Origin: Acidimicrobiales bacterium
GTDB lineage: Bacteria; Actinomycetota; Acidimicrobiia; Acidimicrobiales; Iamiaceae
NCBI GenBank assembly: GCA_035630295.1
Contig: DASQKY010000042.1
Coordinates: forward strand, 248,001 to 312,000
Reading direction: 5' to 3'
Length of the DNA stretch: 64,000 nt
Below, piece by piece: positions 36,012-43,795 of this stretch. The translations under genes and the position numbers were made by a program. The notes beneath the pieces were generated by a model. That model had not been told where the DNA came from, searched no databases, and worked only from the letters and a program-made list of their open reading frames with translations. The stretch's first letter is position 1. Each line of letters starts with the position of its first letter.

Positions 36012-36017
36012 TACCGT
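36012..36017 (+). promoter_or_regulatory. -10 element TACCGT of the second pstS
   Basis: It lies in CACCTGCGTTCCGTACCGT, which matches the pstC promoter at nearly every base. The mRNA leader is about 50 nt, with GAGGAG at 36056-36061 as ribosome site. Confidence 0.5.
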
Positions 36018-36072
36018 GCGCGCCGGGCCCCACCCCGGGGCTCTCCTGGACCCTCCGAGGAGACCGACGCAC

Positions 36073-37128
36073 ATGCACCACAGAGCCCGCAAGGCCGGAC
36101 TGGCCGCCGTGGCTTCCGCCCTGCTCTTCACCGCCGCCTGCGGCAACGACAACTCCGGCGAGGAGAGCGGGACCGACGCCACCGTCCCCGAGGGCATCGA
36201 GGGTTCGGTGTCCATCTCGGGCTCGTCGACCGTCGAGCCCATCTCGGCCGCCGTGCGCGAGGCGTTCGTGGCCCAGAACGACGCCGTCGACATCACCGTC
36301 GAGGGCCCGGGCACCGGGGACGGGTTCGAGAAGTTCTGCGGGGGCGAGACCGACATCTCCGACGCCTCCCGCCCCATCGACGAGGAGGAGGTCGCGGCCT
36401 GCGAGGCCGAGGGCGTGGAGTTCGTCGAGCTGGAGATCGGCCTGGACGGCATCGCCGTCATCGCCGCCGAGGACAACCCCGTCGAGTGCCTCACCTTCGC
36501 CGACCTCTACGCCTTGGCCGGCCCGGAGGCCGAGGGCGTCGACACCTGGGCCGGCGCCCAGGAGGTGGCCACCGCACTGGGCTCGGAGACCGAGCTGCCC
36601 GAGGAGAGCCTGACGATCACCGCTCCGGGCGAGGAGTCCGGCACCTACGACAGCTTCATCGAGATCGCCCTGGCCGGCCCGGCCGAGGCCCGGGTCACCT
36701 CCGGTGACATCACCGAGGACCAGGCCGAGGCCACCCGCGCCGACTACTCGGCCAACGCCAACGACAACGCCATCGTCGAGGGCGTGGCCGCCGAGCCCGG
36801 CGGCCTGGGCTGGGTCGGCTTCGCCTTCGCCGACCGGGCCGAGGGCGTGAGGCTCATGCCGATCGCCGCCGAGCCGGGCCAGGAGTGCGTCGAGCCCTCC
36901 CTGGAGACCATCCAGGACGGCAGCTACCCGCTGTCCCGCAGCCTCTACATCTACGTCAACAAGGCCCGGGCCGAGGAGGACGAGGCCGTGGCCGCCTTCG
37001 TCGACTTCTACCTCGACGGCCTGGCCGGCTTCGTGGAGGGCGCCGACTACGTGGCCCTCGACGACCAGGCCCCGACCGACGCCGCCTGGGAGGACCGCAC
37101 CGCCGGCACCCGGGTCGAGGCCGGCTGA
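36073..37128 (+). CDS. pstS: Phosphate-binding lipoprotein PstS, second copy
   Basis: 351 residues. The lipobox is FTAAC (Cys23), followed by a short acidic linker. GSSTVEP, ASRPID and GEESGTYDSF are the phosphate-contact motifs. It closely resembles the first copy throughout and is more acidic. It is the copy with the PHO box, so it is likely the phosphate-starvation form. The ATG at 36073 is chosen because the signal peptide starts there and a ribosome site sits 11 nt upstream. Confidence 0.93.
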   Translation: MHHRARKAGLAAVASALLFTAACGNDNSGEESGTDATVPEGIEGSVSISGSSTVEPISAAVREAFVAQNDAVDITVEGPGTGDGFEKFCGGETDISDASRPIDEEEVAACEAEGVEFVELEIGLDGIAVIAAEDNPVECLTFADLYALAGPEAEGVDTWAGAQEVATALGSETELPEESLTITAPGEESGTYDSFIEIALAGPAEARVTSGDITEDQAEATRADYSANANDNAIVEGVAAEPGGLGWVGFAFADRAEGVRLMPIAAEPGQECVEPSLETIQDGSYPLSRSLYIYVNKARAEEDEAVAAFVDFYLDGLAGFVEGADYVALDDQAPTDAAWEDRTAGTRVEAG

Positions 37129-37172
37129 CGGGACGGCCCGGCCGTCCCGCCCGGCCGTTCCGGCGGGCGAAC

Positions 37173-37205
37173 GTTGGCCCCTCGTTCACCTGCGGTTCAC
37201 CGTCG
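37173..37205 (+). promoter_or_regulatory. PHO box upstream of pstC
   Basis: Three 11-bp units begin GTTGGCC, GTTCACC and GTTCACC. The last two are perfect copies of the direct-repeat core known for PhoP of Streptomyces. The last unit starts 38 bp before the TAGGTT -10 element. Confidence 0.8.
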
Positions 37206-37232
37206 TCGGGGCGGGCCGACACCTGCGCTCCG

Positions 37233-37238
37233 TAGGTT
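37233..37238 (+). promoter_or_regulatory. -10 element TAGGTT, leaderless promoter of pstC
   Basis: CCGTAGGTT is followed by 7 bp and the GTG at 37246. CACCTGCGCTCCGTA upstream is shared with the second pstS promoter. Confidence 0.6.
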
Positions 37239-37245
37239 GCGGTTC

Positions 37246-38166
37246 GTGCCCGACGCACCGCCCGTGACGCTGGACGACCTCGCCCGCCGGGACGGCCGCA
37301 CCGCCGTCGACGCCATGGTCGGACGGGCCCTCGGCGGGGCCGGCCTGCTGGCCATCGTCATCAGCCTGCTCATCATCGGCGTGCTGTTGCGTGACGCCCT
37401 CGGCTTCCTGGCCCACACCAGCTGGGCCGAGCTGGGGGCGGACGTCTGGCGGCCCCGAGCCGAGCAGTACGGCATCCTCGCCCCCGTCCTGGGCACGCTG
37501 TGGGTGACCCTGATCGCGGTGGTGGTGGCCGGGCCGGTGGGGCTCGGAGCGGCCGTCTACCTCTCGGAGTACGCCAGCCCCCGCGTCCGGCGGACGGTGA
37601 AGCCGGTGATCGAGATCCTGGCCAGCATCCCGTCGGTGGTGGTCGGCGTGTTCGCCTTCCGCTTCATCGCCCCCGAGGTGACCCAGCGCATCTTCACCGA
37701 CAGCCCGCAGCGGAACCTGCTGGTGGCCGGCCTCGGTGTGGGCCTGCTGTGCATCCCGCTCATGACCTCGGTGTCCGAGGACGCCCTGCGGGCCGTGCCC
37801 GGGGCCATGCGGGAGGCCTCCTACGGCATCGGCGCCAAGAAGATCACCACCGTGGTGCGGGTGGTGGTGCCGGCCGCCGTCTCCGGCCTGGTGGCGGGCC
37901 TGATCCTCACCGTGTCCCGGGCCATCGGCGAGACCATGGTGGTGTTCCTGGTCGCCGGCGGCTCGGCCGGCCGGCCCGACAGCGCCCTGGACCCCGGCAT
38001 CACCATCACCTCGGCCATGACCGGGGTGCTGGTGGGGAGCGACCAGTCCGTCGGGGGCAAGGCCTACCAGTCCGTCTTCTTCCTGGGCCTGCTGCTCTTC
38101 CTGCTGACCCTGGCCCTCAACCTGATCGCCGATCGCTTCGTGCGGCGGGTCCGCACCACCTACTGA
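37246..38166 (+). CDS. pstC: Phosphate ABC transporter permease PstC
   Basis: 306 residues, six membrane helices after a short cytoplasmic start. [36 protein letters not shown] is the EAA loop that contacts PstB, and [31 protein letters not shown] is typical of PstC. It forms the channel with PstA. The GTG at 37246 is fixed by the leaderless -10 element. It heads the operon pstCAB, mini-phoU, phoU, surE, phoR and phoP. Confidence 0.94.
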   Translation: MPDAPPVTLDDLARRDGRTAVDAMVGRALGGAGLLAIVISLLIIGVLLRDALGFLAHTSWAELGADVWRPRAEQYGILAPVLGTLWVTLIAVVVAGPVGLGAAVYLSEYASPRVRRTVKPVIEILASIPSVVVGVFAFRFIAPEVTQRIFTDSPQRNLLVAGLGVGLLCIPLMTSVSEDALRAVPGAMREASYGIGAKKITTVVRVVVPAAVSGLVAGLILTVSRAIGETMVVFLVAGGSAGRPDSALDPGITITSAMTGVLVGSDQSVGGKAYQSVFFLGLLLFLLTLALNLIADRFVRRVRTTY

Positions 38167-38174
38167 GGTCGCCC

Positions 38175-39098
38175 GTGAGCGCCATCCCCACCCAGATCAC
38201 CAGGGACGTGGTCGCCGCCCGGCTCCGGGGCGAGAAGGCCGACGTCTCCGGCTCCGCCTTCCGCTTCGTCCTGCTCGGCTGCCTGGGCCTCGTCCTGGCC
38301 GTCCTGGTCACCCTGCTCTGGACCACCTCCAGCGTGGGCGTCCCGTACCTCCTCGACCGGGGCCTGGTCGACTTCCTCACCCGCTACAACTCGGTCCGTC
38401 CCGAGATCGCCGGCGTGTACCAGCCGCTGGCCGGCACCATCCAGATGGCGATCATCATCGCCGCCGTGGCCTTCCCCCTCGGGGTGGCCACCGCCGTGTA
38501 CCTGGAGGAGTACGCCTCCGACACGATCTTCACCCGGACCGTGGCCGTGGTCATCCGCAACCTGGCCGGCGTGCCCGCCATCGTCTACGGGCTCCTGGGC
38601 GCCGCCGTCTTCGCCCGGGGCGGCCTGTCGGGGGTGCTGGGCCGGGAGTCGCTGCTGGCCGCCGGCCTGACCCTGGCCGTGCTGGTGCTGCCCATCGTCG
38701 TCATCACCGCCGCCGAGGCCATCCGGGCCGTGCCCGCCTCGTTGCGCGAGGGGGGCTTCGGCGCCGGGGCGACCCGGTGGGAGGTGGTGCGCACCCTGGT
38801 GCTGCCCAACGCCTTCCCCGGCATCCTCACCGGCACCATCCTGGCCCTGGCCCGGGGCCTGGGCGAGGCCGCGCCCCTCCTCCTCCTGGGCGTGAAGAGC
38901 TCCTTCGGGGGCGGCGAGTTCGGCGACCTGCGGGGCAACTTCACGTCCCTGCCCTTCCAGATCTCGGCCTGGGCCAAGCTCCCGTCGGGCCAGTGGGACG
39001 ACGACCTCCAGGCCGCCATCGTCGTCACCCTGGTCGTCATCCTCGGCATCAACGCCATCGGCATCGGCCTCCGCCACCGCTACGAGAAGTCGAGGTGA
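38175..39098 (+). CDS. pstA: Phosphate ABC transporter permease PstA
   Basis: 307 residues, six membrane helices. [35 protein letters not shown] and the EAA loop [42 protein letters not shown] are diagnostic. The GTG at 38175 follows the pstC stop by 8 nt. It pairs with PstC; the pstA stop overlaps the proposed pstB GTG. Confidence 0.94.
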   Translation: MSAIPTQITRDVVAARLRGEKADVSGSAFRFVLLGCLGLVLAVLVTLLWTTSSVGVPYLLDRGLVDFLTRYNSVRPEIAGVYQPLAGTIQMAIIIAAVAFPLGVATAVYLEEYASDTIFTRTVAVVIRNLAGVPAIVYGLLGAAVFARGGLSGVLGRESLLAAGLTLAVLVLPIVVITAAEAIRAVPASLREGGFGAGATRWEVVRTLVLPNAFPGILTGTILALARGLGEAAPLLLLGVKSSFGGGEFGDLRGNFTSLPFQISAWAKLPSGQWDDDLQAAIVVTLVVILGINAIGIGLRHRYEKSR

Positions 39099-40012
39099 CC
39101 CCGTTGTCCCCCTCCGCCCCCTCCCTCGGGACCACCGCCATGTCCGACCGACCCGCCCTGGACCTCACCGTGCCCGCACCCACGCCCACGCCCACGTCGG
39201 CCGAGCGGGCCCCCGGCCCGGCCGCGGCCCCGGTCTTCGAGGTCGACGACCTGTCGGTGTACTACGGCCAGTTCCGGGCCGTGCGGAACGTGGACCTCGA
39301 CGTCCGCGAGCACGAGGTGACCGCCTTCATCGGGCCGTCGGGGTGCGGCAAGACGACGGTGCTGCGGTGCTTCAACCGCATGAACGACCTCATCGACGTG
39401 GCCCGGGTGGAGGGCCGGCTCTCCTACCACGGCGTCGACCTCTACGACCGCCAGGTCAACCCGGTCGAGGTGCGCCGCCGCATCGGCATGGTGTTCCAGA
39501 AGCCCAACCCGTTCCCCAAGTCGATCTACGACAACGTGGCCTACGGCCCCCGCACCGCCGGCATGGCCAGGAAGGGGGCGGCGCTGGACGAGATCGTGGA
39601 GCGCAGCCTGCGCCAGGCCGCCCTGTGGGACGAGGTGAAGGACCGGCTCAAGGCCTCGGGCCTGGGCCTCTCCGGGGGCCAGCAGCAGCGGCTGTGCATC
39701 GCCCGGGCCCTGGCCACCAACCCCGAGGTCATCCTCATGGACGAGCCCTGCTCGGCCCTCGACCCCATCGCCACGGGGCGCATCGAGGACCTCATGGAGG
39801 AGATCAAGGCCCAGTACACGATCATCATCGTGACCCACAACATGCAGCAGGCGGCCCGGGTCAGCGACCGCTGCGCCTTCTTCACCACCGAGGTGAACGA
39901 GACCAGCGACACCCGCACCGGCGTGCTGGTCGAGTACGACGCCACCGAGACCATGTTCTCCAACCCCGGCGACGAGCGCACCGAGAACTACGTCACCGGC
40001 CGGTTCGGCTGA
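39095..40012 (+). CDS. pstB: Phosphate ABC transporter ATP-binding protein PstB
   Basis: 305 residues. Walker A is GPSGCGKTT, then [31 protein letters not shown], signature [14 protein letters not shown], Walker [14 protein letters not shown] and the H-loop VTHNMQQA. All are classic PstB. The first ~45 residues are a Pro/Thr/Ala-rich extension. The GTG at 39095 overlaps the pstA stop (GTGA), suggesting coupling; an ATG at 39140 would give the usual length and is a real alternative. Confidence 0.94.
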   Translation: MTPLSPSAPSLGTTAMSDRPALDLTVPAPTPTPTSAERAPGPAAAPVFEVDDLSVYYGQFRAVRNVDLDVREHEVTAFIGPSGCGKTTVLRCFNRMNDLIDVARVEGRLSYHGVDLYDRQVNPVEVRRRIGMVFQKPNPFPKSIYDNVAYGPRTAGMARKGAALDEIVERSLRQAALWDEVKDRLKASGLGLSGGQQQRLCIARALATNPEVILMDEPCSALDPIATGRIEDLMEEIKAQYTIIIVTHNMQQAARVSDRCAFFTTEVNETSDTRTGVLVEYDATETMFSNPGDERTENYVTGRFG

Positions 40013-40014
40013 GG

Positions 40015-40149
40015 GTGCGCGGCGCGGTGCGTACGCTGGTGGCCGGGCGGTCGTTCGACCGCATCGCCGACCACGCCGCCATCATCGGGGCCCGGCTCCG
40101 GGACCTGCCCACCGGCGACGCCGCCCCCCTGACCGCCGAGATCCGGTGA
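40015..40149 (+). CDS. 44-residue PhoU-like peptide (mini-PhoU or remnant)
   Basis: A short frame starting with GTG 2 nt after the pstB stop and overlapping the phoU ATG by one base. The core SFDRIADHAAIIGARLRDL aligns with the last metal-binding helix of the adjacent PhoU (YYERIGDHAVNIGERVRYM), sharing RI-DHA--IG-R-R and the acidic residues of the (E/D)xxxD motif. It may be a relic of a second phoU copy or a short expressed peptide. The spacing fits a translated operon member, but no ribosome site is seen. Confidence 0.45.
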   Translation: MRGAVRTLVAGRSFDRIADHAAIIGARLRDLPTGDAAPLTAEIR

Positions 40150-40916
40150 TGGCCCACGACCAGGAGCCCCAGGTGGAGACCCGCCGCACGTACCACCAGC
40201 AGCTCGACAGCATCCGGGCCGACATCGTCCGCATGGCCGCCCTGGTCACCGAGGGCATCCCCCGGGCCACCCAGGTGCTCCTGGACCACGACCTCAGCGG
40301 GGCCCAGGAGATCATCGACGGCGACGACCCGCTCGACGCCCTGGCCCTGGAGACCGAGGAGCACTGCTACGCCGTGTTCGCCCTCCAGCAGCCCATGGCC
40401 GGCGACCTCCGGGGCCTCATCACCGCGGTGCGCATGGTGTCGGAGATCGAGCGCAGCGGTGACCTGGTGGTCAACATCGCCAAGGGCGCCCGCCGCATCT
40501 ACGGCACCACGTACACGCCCCGCCTGCGGGGCCTGATCACCAAGATGGGCGAGGAGGCCGCCCGCCTGTTCCGGCTGGCCATCGACTCCTACGCCGATGG
40601 CGACGCGGCCATGGCCGCCGCCCTCGACGACCTCGACGACCGTCTCGACGACCTGCACCAGGACTACATCGCCGAGATCTTCGAGGCCAGCAGCGAGGGC
40701 GCCTTCGAGGTCCAGGCCGCGGTGCAGCTGGCCCTCATCGGCCGGTACTACGAACGCATCGGCGACCACGCCGTCAACATCGGCGAGCGGGTCCGCTACA
40801 TGGTCACGGGCTGGCTCCCGGAGCAGACCGGCGCGGCCCGGGAGGCCGTCCGCCGGTCGCAGCTGGACCCCGACGCGCCGGCTGCCGACGGGGCCGACGG
40901 CCGGGGTGGGGCGTGA
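40149..40916 (+). CDS. phoU: Phosphate signalling protein PhoU
   Basis: 255 residues with two PhoU three-helix repeats. The metal-binding (E/D)xxxD motifs are SEIERSGDLVVNIAK and YYERIGDHAVNIGE. PhoU links PstSCAB transport to the sensor kinase and keeps the response regulator inactive when phosphate is plentiful. The kinase and regulator lie 850 bp downstream in the same operon. The C-terminal ~25 residues are a disordered Ala/Asp/Gly tail. A GTG three bases upstream is an alternative start. Confidence 0.93.
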   Translation: MAHDQEPQVETRRTYHQQLDSIRADIVRMAALVTEGIPRATQVLLDHDLSGAQEIIDGDDPLDALALETEEHCYAVFALQQPMAGDLRGLITAVRMVSEIERSGDLVVNIAKGARRIYGTTYTPRLRGLITKMGEEAARLFRLAIDSYADGDAAMAAALDDLDDRLDDLHQDYIAEIFEASSEGAFEVQAAVQLALIGRYYERIGDHAVNIGERVRYMVTGWLPEQTGAAREAVRRSQLDPDAPAADGADGRGGA

Positions 40917-40947
40917 CCGCCGGGGCCCGCCTCCCCGGAGCGCGGTG

Positions 40948-41760
40948 ATGCGCGTCCTGGTCACCAACGACGACGGCATCGACGCCCCGGGCCTCCACGC
41001 CCTGGCCCTGGCCCTGGACGAGGCCGGCTACGACATCCTGGTGGTGGCGCCCGACCGCAACCACAGCGGCTACGGGGCCGCCATCGGCGACCTGGGGTCC
41101 GGGGGGTCGGCGCTCGAGCTGGCCCCCGCCACCGTCCCCGGGGCCGAGCACCTGCCGGCCTGGGGCCTGGTTGGCCCCCCCGCCCTGTGCGTCATGGCGG
41201 CCCGCCTGGGCGGCTTCGGCGCCCCGCCCGACCTGGTGGTGGCCGGGGTCAACCCCGGCAACAACACGGGCCGGGCCGTGCTCCACTCCGGCACCGTGGG
41301 CGCGGTGCTCACCGGGGCCAACCTGGGCGTGTCGGGGGTGGCGGTCAGCGTGGCCGAGGACCCCGAGCCCCACTTCGCGGCGGCGGCCACCGTGGCCGTG
41401 GCCGCCGTGGGCTGGGTGGTCACCGCCCCGGCCCGCACCATCCTCAACGTCAACGCCCCCCACGCCGGCCTGGACGACGTGCGGGGCGTGCGCTGGGCCG
41501 AGCTGGCCCCGTTCGGCACGGTGCGGGCCACCCTCGACCCCGTGGGCGACGACCGGTTGGAGTTCGGCCTGGCGGAGACGGCCGTCGAGCTCCCCGCCGA
41601 CTCCGACACCGCCCTGGTCAACGCCGGCTACGTGGCCGTCACCACCCTCAGCCCCATCCGGGCGGCCGAGTGGGAGCCGGTGGCCGCCGAGGTCGAGCGC
41701 CGCCTGGCCGCCGGCCCCGCCGCCCGCCGCCACCGCCCCCCGGCCGGGGAGACGGCCTGA
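40948..41760 (+). CDS. surE: 5'-nucleotidase SurE-like
   Basis: 270 residues. NDDGIDAPG holds the metal-binding Asp pair, VVAPDRNHSGYG supplies the Ser loop, and GVNPGNNTGRAVLHSGTVGAVLTG has the N-x-G and S-G-T-x-x-A motifs. SurE removes phosphate from 5' and 3' nucleotides and short polyphosphate. Its location between phoU and the sensor kinase supports a role in phosphate recycling. The C-terminus is Ala/Arg/Pro-rich. GGAG lies a few bases before the ATG. Confidence 0.92.
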   Translation: MRVLVTNDDGIDAPGLHALALALDEAGYDILVVAPDRNHSGYGAAIGDLGSGGSALELAPATVPGAEHLPAWGLVGPPALCVMAARLGGFGAPPDLVVAGVNPGNNTGRAVLHSGTVGAVLTGANLGVSGVAVSVAEDPEPHFAAAATVAVAAVGWVVTAPARTILNVNAPHAGLDDVRGVRWAELAPFGTVRATLDPVGDDRLEFGLAETAVELPADSDTALVNAGYVAVTTLSPIRAAEWEPVAAEVERRLAAGPAARRHRPPAGETA

Positions 41761-41762
41761 CC

Positions 41763-42968
41763 ATGGTCGTGCTGGCCGTCCTGGCCGTGGCCCTCGGGGT
41801 CGCCGTGGTGGTGCTGGCCCACCGGGTGCGGGTCCTGGCCGGCGAGGCCGCCCGGCGGGCCGAGGCCGAGCGGGCCGCGGCCACGGCCCGGTCCCGGGCC
41901 GCGGCGGCCGACGACGTGGCCACCCGCCTGCGGGAGGCGCTCGACGCCGTGCCCCAGGGGGTGATCGTGGCCGACGTGCAGGAGCGGGTGGTGGCCCGCA
42001 ACGCGGCGGCCACCGAGCTGGAGGAGGCCCGCCACGGCGAGGCCCTGGTGGGCGGGGCCGTCGACGAGCTGCTGGCCGCCGCCCTGCGGGGCACGCCCGG
42101 GGAGCGGACCCTGGAGCTGTTCGGCCCGCCCCACCGGGTGGTGGTGGTGACAGCCCGCCCCCTCCCCGGGGGGGCCCTGGTCGTCACCGACGACGTCACC
42201 GAGGCCCGCCGGCTGGAGGCCGTGCGCCGCGACTTCGTGGCCAACCTCAGCCACGAGCTCAAGACCCCGGTGGGGGCCATCGGCCTCCTGGCCGAGACGT
42301 TGCTGGGGGAGGCCGACCGGGCCGTGGCCGACCGGCTGGTGGAGCGCATCGTGAGCGAGTCGTTCCGGGTCAGCCGCACCATCGACGACCTGCTGGAGCT
42401 GAGCCGCATCGAGGCCCGGGGCGAGGTGGTGCGCCAGCCGGTGGCCCTCCACCTGGTGCTGGCCGAGGCCGCCGACCGGATGCGCCCCGCGGCCGAGCAG
42501 CGCGACATCACCATCGACGTGGGCGACGTGGCCCCCCGGGTCAGCGCCGCCGGTGACCGCCGCCAGCTGGTCTCGGCGGTGGCCAACCTGCTCGACAACG
42601 CGGTGAAGTACTCGCACCCGGGCTCGGCGGTGGAGGTCCGGGCCGCCTCCGACGGCACCACCGTCACCGTGGACGTCACCGACCACGGCCTGGGCATCCC
42701 CGCTCGGGACCTGGAGCGCGTCTTCGAGCGCTTCTACCGGGTCGACCGGGCCCGCAGCCGCGACACCGGGGGCACCGGCCTGGGCCTGGCCATCGTCCGC
42801 CACGTGGTGGCCAACCACGAGGGCGAGGTCACCGTCCGCTCGGTCGAGGGGCAGGGCTCGACCTTCACGCTCCACCTGCCCGCCGGCCCCGGCCCCGTGG
42901 CCCTGGCCGACACCCAGGCCGAGGCCGGGGCCCGTCCCGCGCCCGACGTCCCCCGGAGGTCCGCGTGA
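41763..42968 (+). CDS. phoR: Phosphate-sensing histidine kinase (PhoR/SenX3-like)
   Basis: 401 residues. One N-terminal membrane helix (VVLAVLAVALGVAVVVLA), an Ala/Arg-rich coiled coil, a PAS-like domain (VPQGVIVADVQERVVARNAAA), the dimerisation domain with His ~164 in NLSHELKTPVGAI, and the ATPase domain with N box LLDNAVKYSHPG, DHGLGIP and GGTGLGLAI. The single helix plus PAS matches SenX3. It starts 2 nt after surE and overlaps the regulator gene by four bases. Confidence 0.93.
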   Translation: MVVLAVLAVALGVAVVVLAHRVRVLAGEAARRAEAERAAATARSRAAAADDVATRLREALDAVPQGVIVADVQERVVARNAAATELEEARHGEALVGGAVDELLAAALRGTPGERTLELFGPPHRVVVVTARPLPGGALVVTDDVTEARRLEAVRRDFVANLSHELKTPVGAIGLLAETLLGEADRAVADRLVERIVSESFRVSRTIDDLLELSRIEARGEVVRQPVALHLVLAEAADRMRPAAEQRDITIDVGDVAPRVSAAGDRRQLVSAVANLLDNAVKYSHPGSAVEVRAASDGTTVTVDVTDHGLGIPARDLERVFERFYRVDRARSRDTGGTGLGLAIVRHVVANHEGEVTVRSVEGQGSTFTLHLPAGPGPVALADTQAEAGARPAPDVPRRSA

Positions 42969-43663
42969 GCGCCCCCACCACCGTCCTCGTGGTCGAGGAC
43001 GAGGAGAGCTTCGTCGAGGCGCTGACCGTGGGCCTGGCCCGCGAGGGCTTCCGGGTCCAGGTGGCCCGGGACGGGGCCCAGGCCCTCGACCTGTTCGACG
43101 TGGTCAAGCCGGACCTGGTGCTGCTGGACGTCATGCTGCCCAAGGTCTCGGGCATCGACGTGTGCCGGGAGCTGCGGAGCCGCTCCAAGGTGCCCATCAT
43201 CATGGTCACGGCCAAGGGGGCCGAGATCGACACCGTGGTCGGGCTGGAGGTGGGGGCCGACGACTACGTGACCAAGCCCTACCGGCTCCGGGAGCTGGTG
43301 GCCCGGATGCGGGCCGTGCTGCGCCGGGCCCCGGGCCAGGAGCCGCCCCCGGCCGGGGGCGACCAGGTCCTCCAGGTGGGCGAGGTGCGCCTGGACCCCG
43401 AGCGCCACGAGGTCACCATCCGGGGCCAGGACGTGAGCCTGCCCCTCAAGGAGTTCGAGCTGCTGGCCCTGTTGCTGGAGCACGCCGGCCGGGTGCTGAC
43501 CCGCGACACCTTGATCGACCGGATCTGGGGCCACGACTACGTGGGCGACACCAAGACCCTGGACGTCCACATCAAGCGCCTCCGGGCCAAGGTCGAGCCC
43601 GACCCCGCCCACCCCGTCCACATCACCACCATCCGGGGCCTGGGCTACAAGTACGCCGCCTGA
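42965..43663 (+). CDS. phoP: OmpR-family response regulator (PhoP/RegX3-like)
   Basis: 232 residues. The receiver domain has the acidic pair VEDEES, phospho-acceptor Asp55 in VLLDVMLPK, and Lys in TKPY. The C-terminal winged helix ends in HIKRLRAKVEPDPAHPVHITTIRGLGYKYA, typical of RegX3/PhoP. The GTG overlaps the kinase stop (GTGA). It is the likely protein that binds the PHO boxes at 35952 and 37173, which would close a feedback loop with pst and phoU. Confidence 0.93.
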   Translation: MSAPTTVLVVEDEESFVEALTVGLAREGFRVQVARDGAQALDLFDVVKPDLVLLDVMLPKVSGIDVCRELRSRSKVPIIMVTAKGAEIDTVVGLEVGADDYVTKPYRLRELVARMRAVLRRAPGQEPPPAGGDQVLQVGEVRLDPERHEVTIRGQDVSLPLKEFELLALLLEHAGRVLTRDTLIDRIWGHDYVGDTKTLDVHIKRLRAKVEPDPAHPVHITTIRGLGYKYAA

Positions 43664-43782
43664 TCGTCCCCGAGGTCTCCGGGTCGACGCTGGGCCTGGC
43701 TCCGCCGGTCGGTCGCCGGCCCTGGGTCTGGTTGAGCGCCGGCCTGGCGGGGCACGGTCGGAGGGATGTCGGTGGGGGCTCG

Positions 43783-43788
43783 TAGCAT
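43783..43788 (+). promoter_or_regulatory. -10 element TAGCAT, leaderless promoter of the MFS gene
   Basis: CTCGTAGCAT is followed by 7 bp and the GTG at 43796. This favours the GTG over the ATG at 43766, which lies before the -10 element. Confidence 0.5.
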
Positions 43789-43795
43789 GGGAGGA

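Noticed and set aside
34885-37128. The two pstS genes as one frameshifted or assembly-duplicated gene
   Set aside because: Each has its own signal peptide, complete domain and promoter, and the sequences differ throughout.
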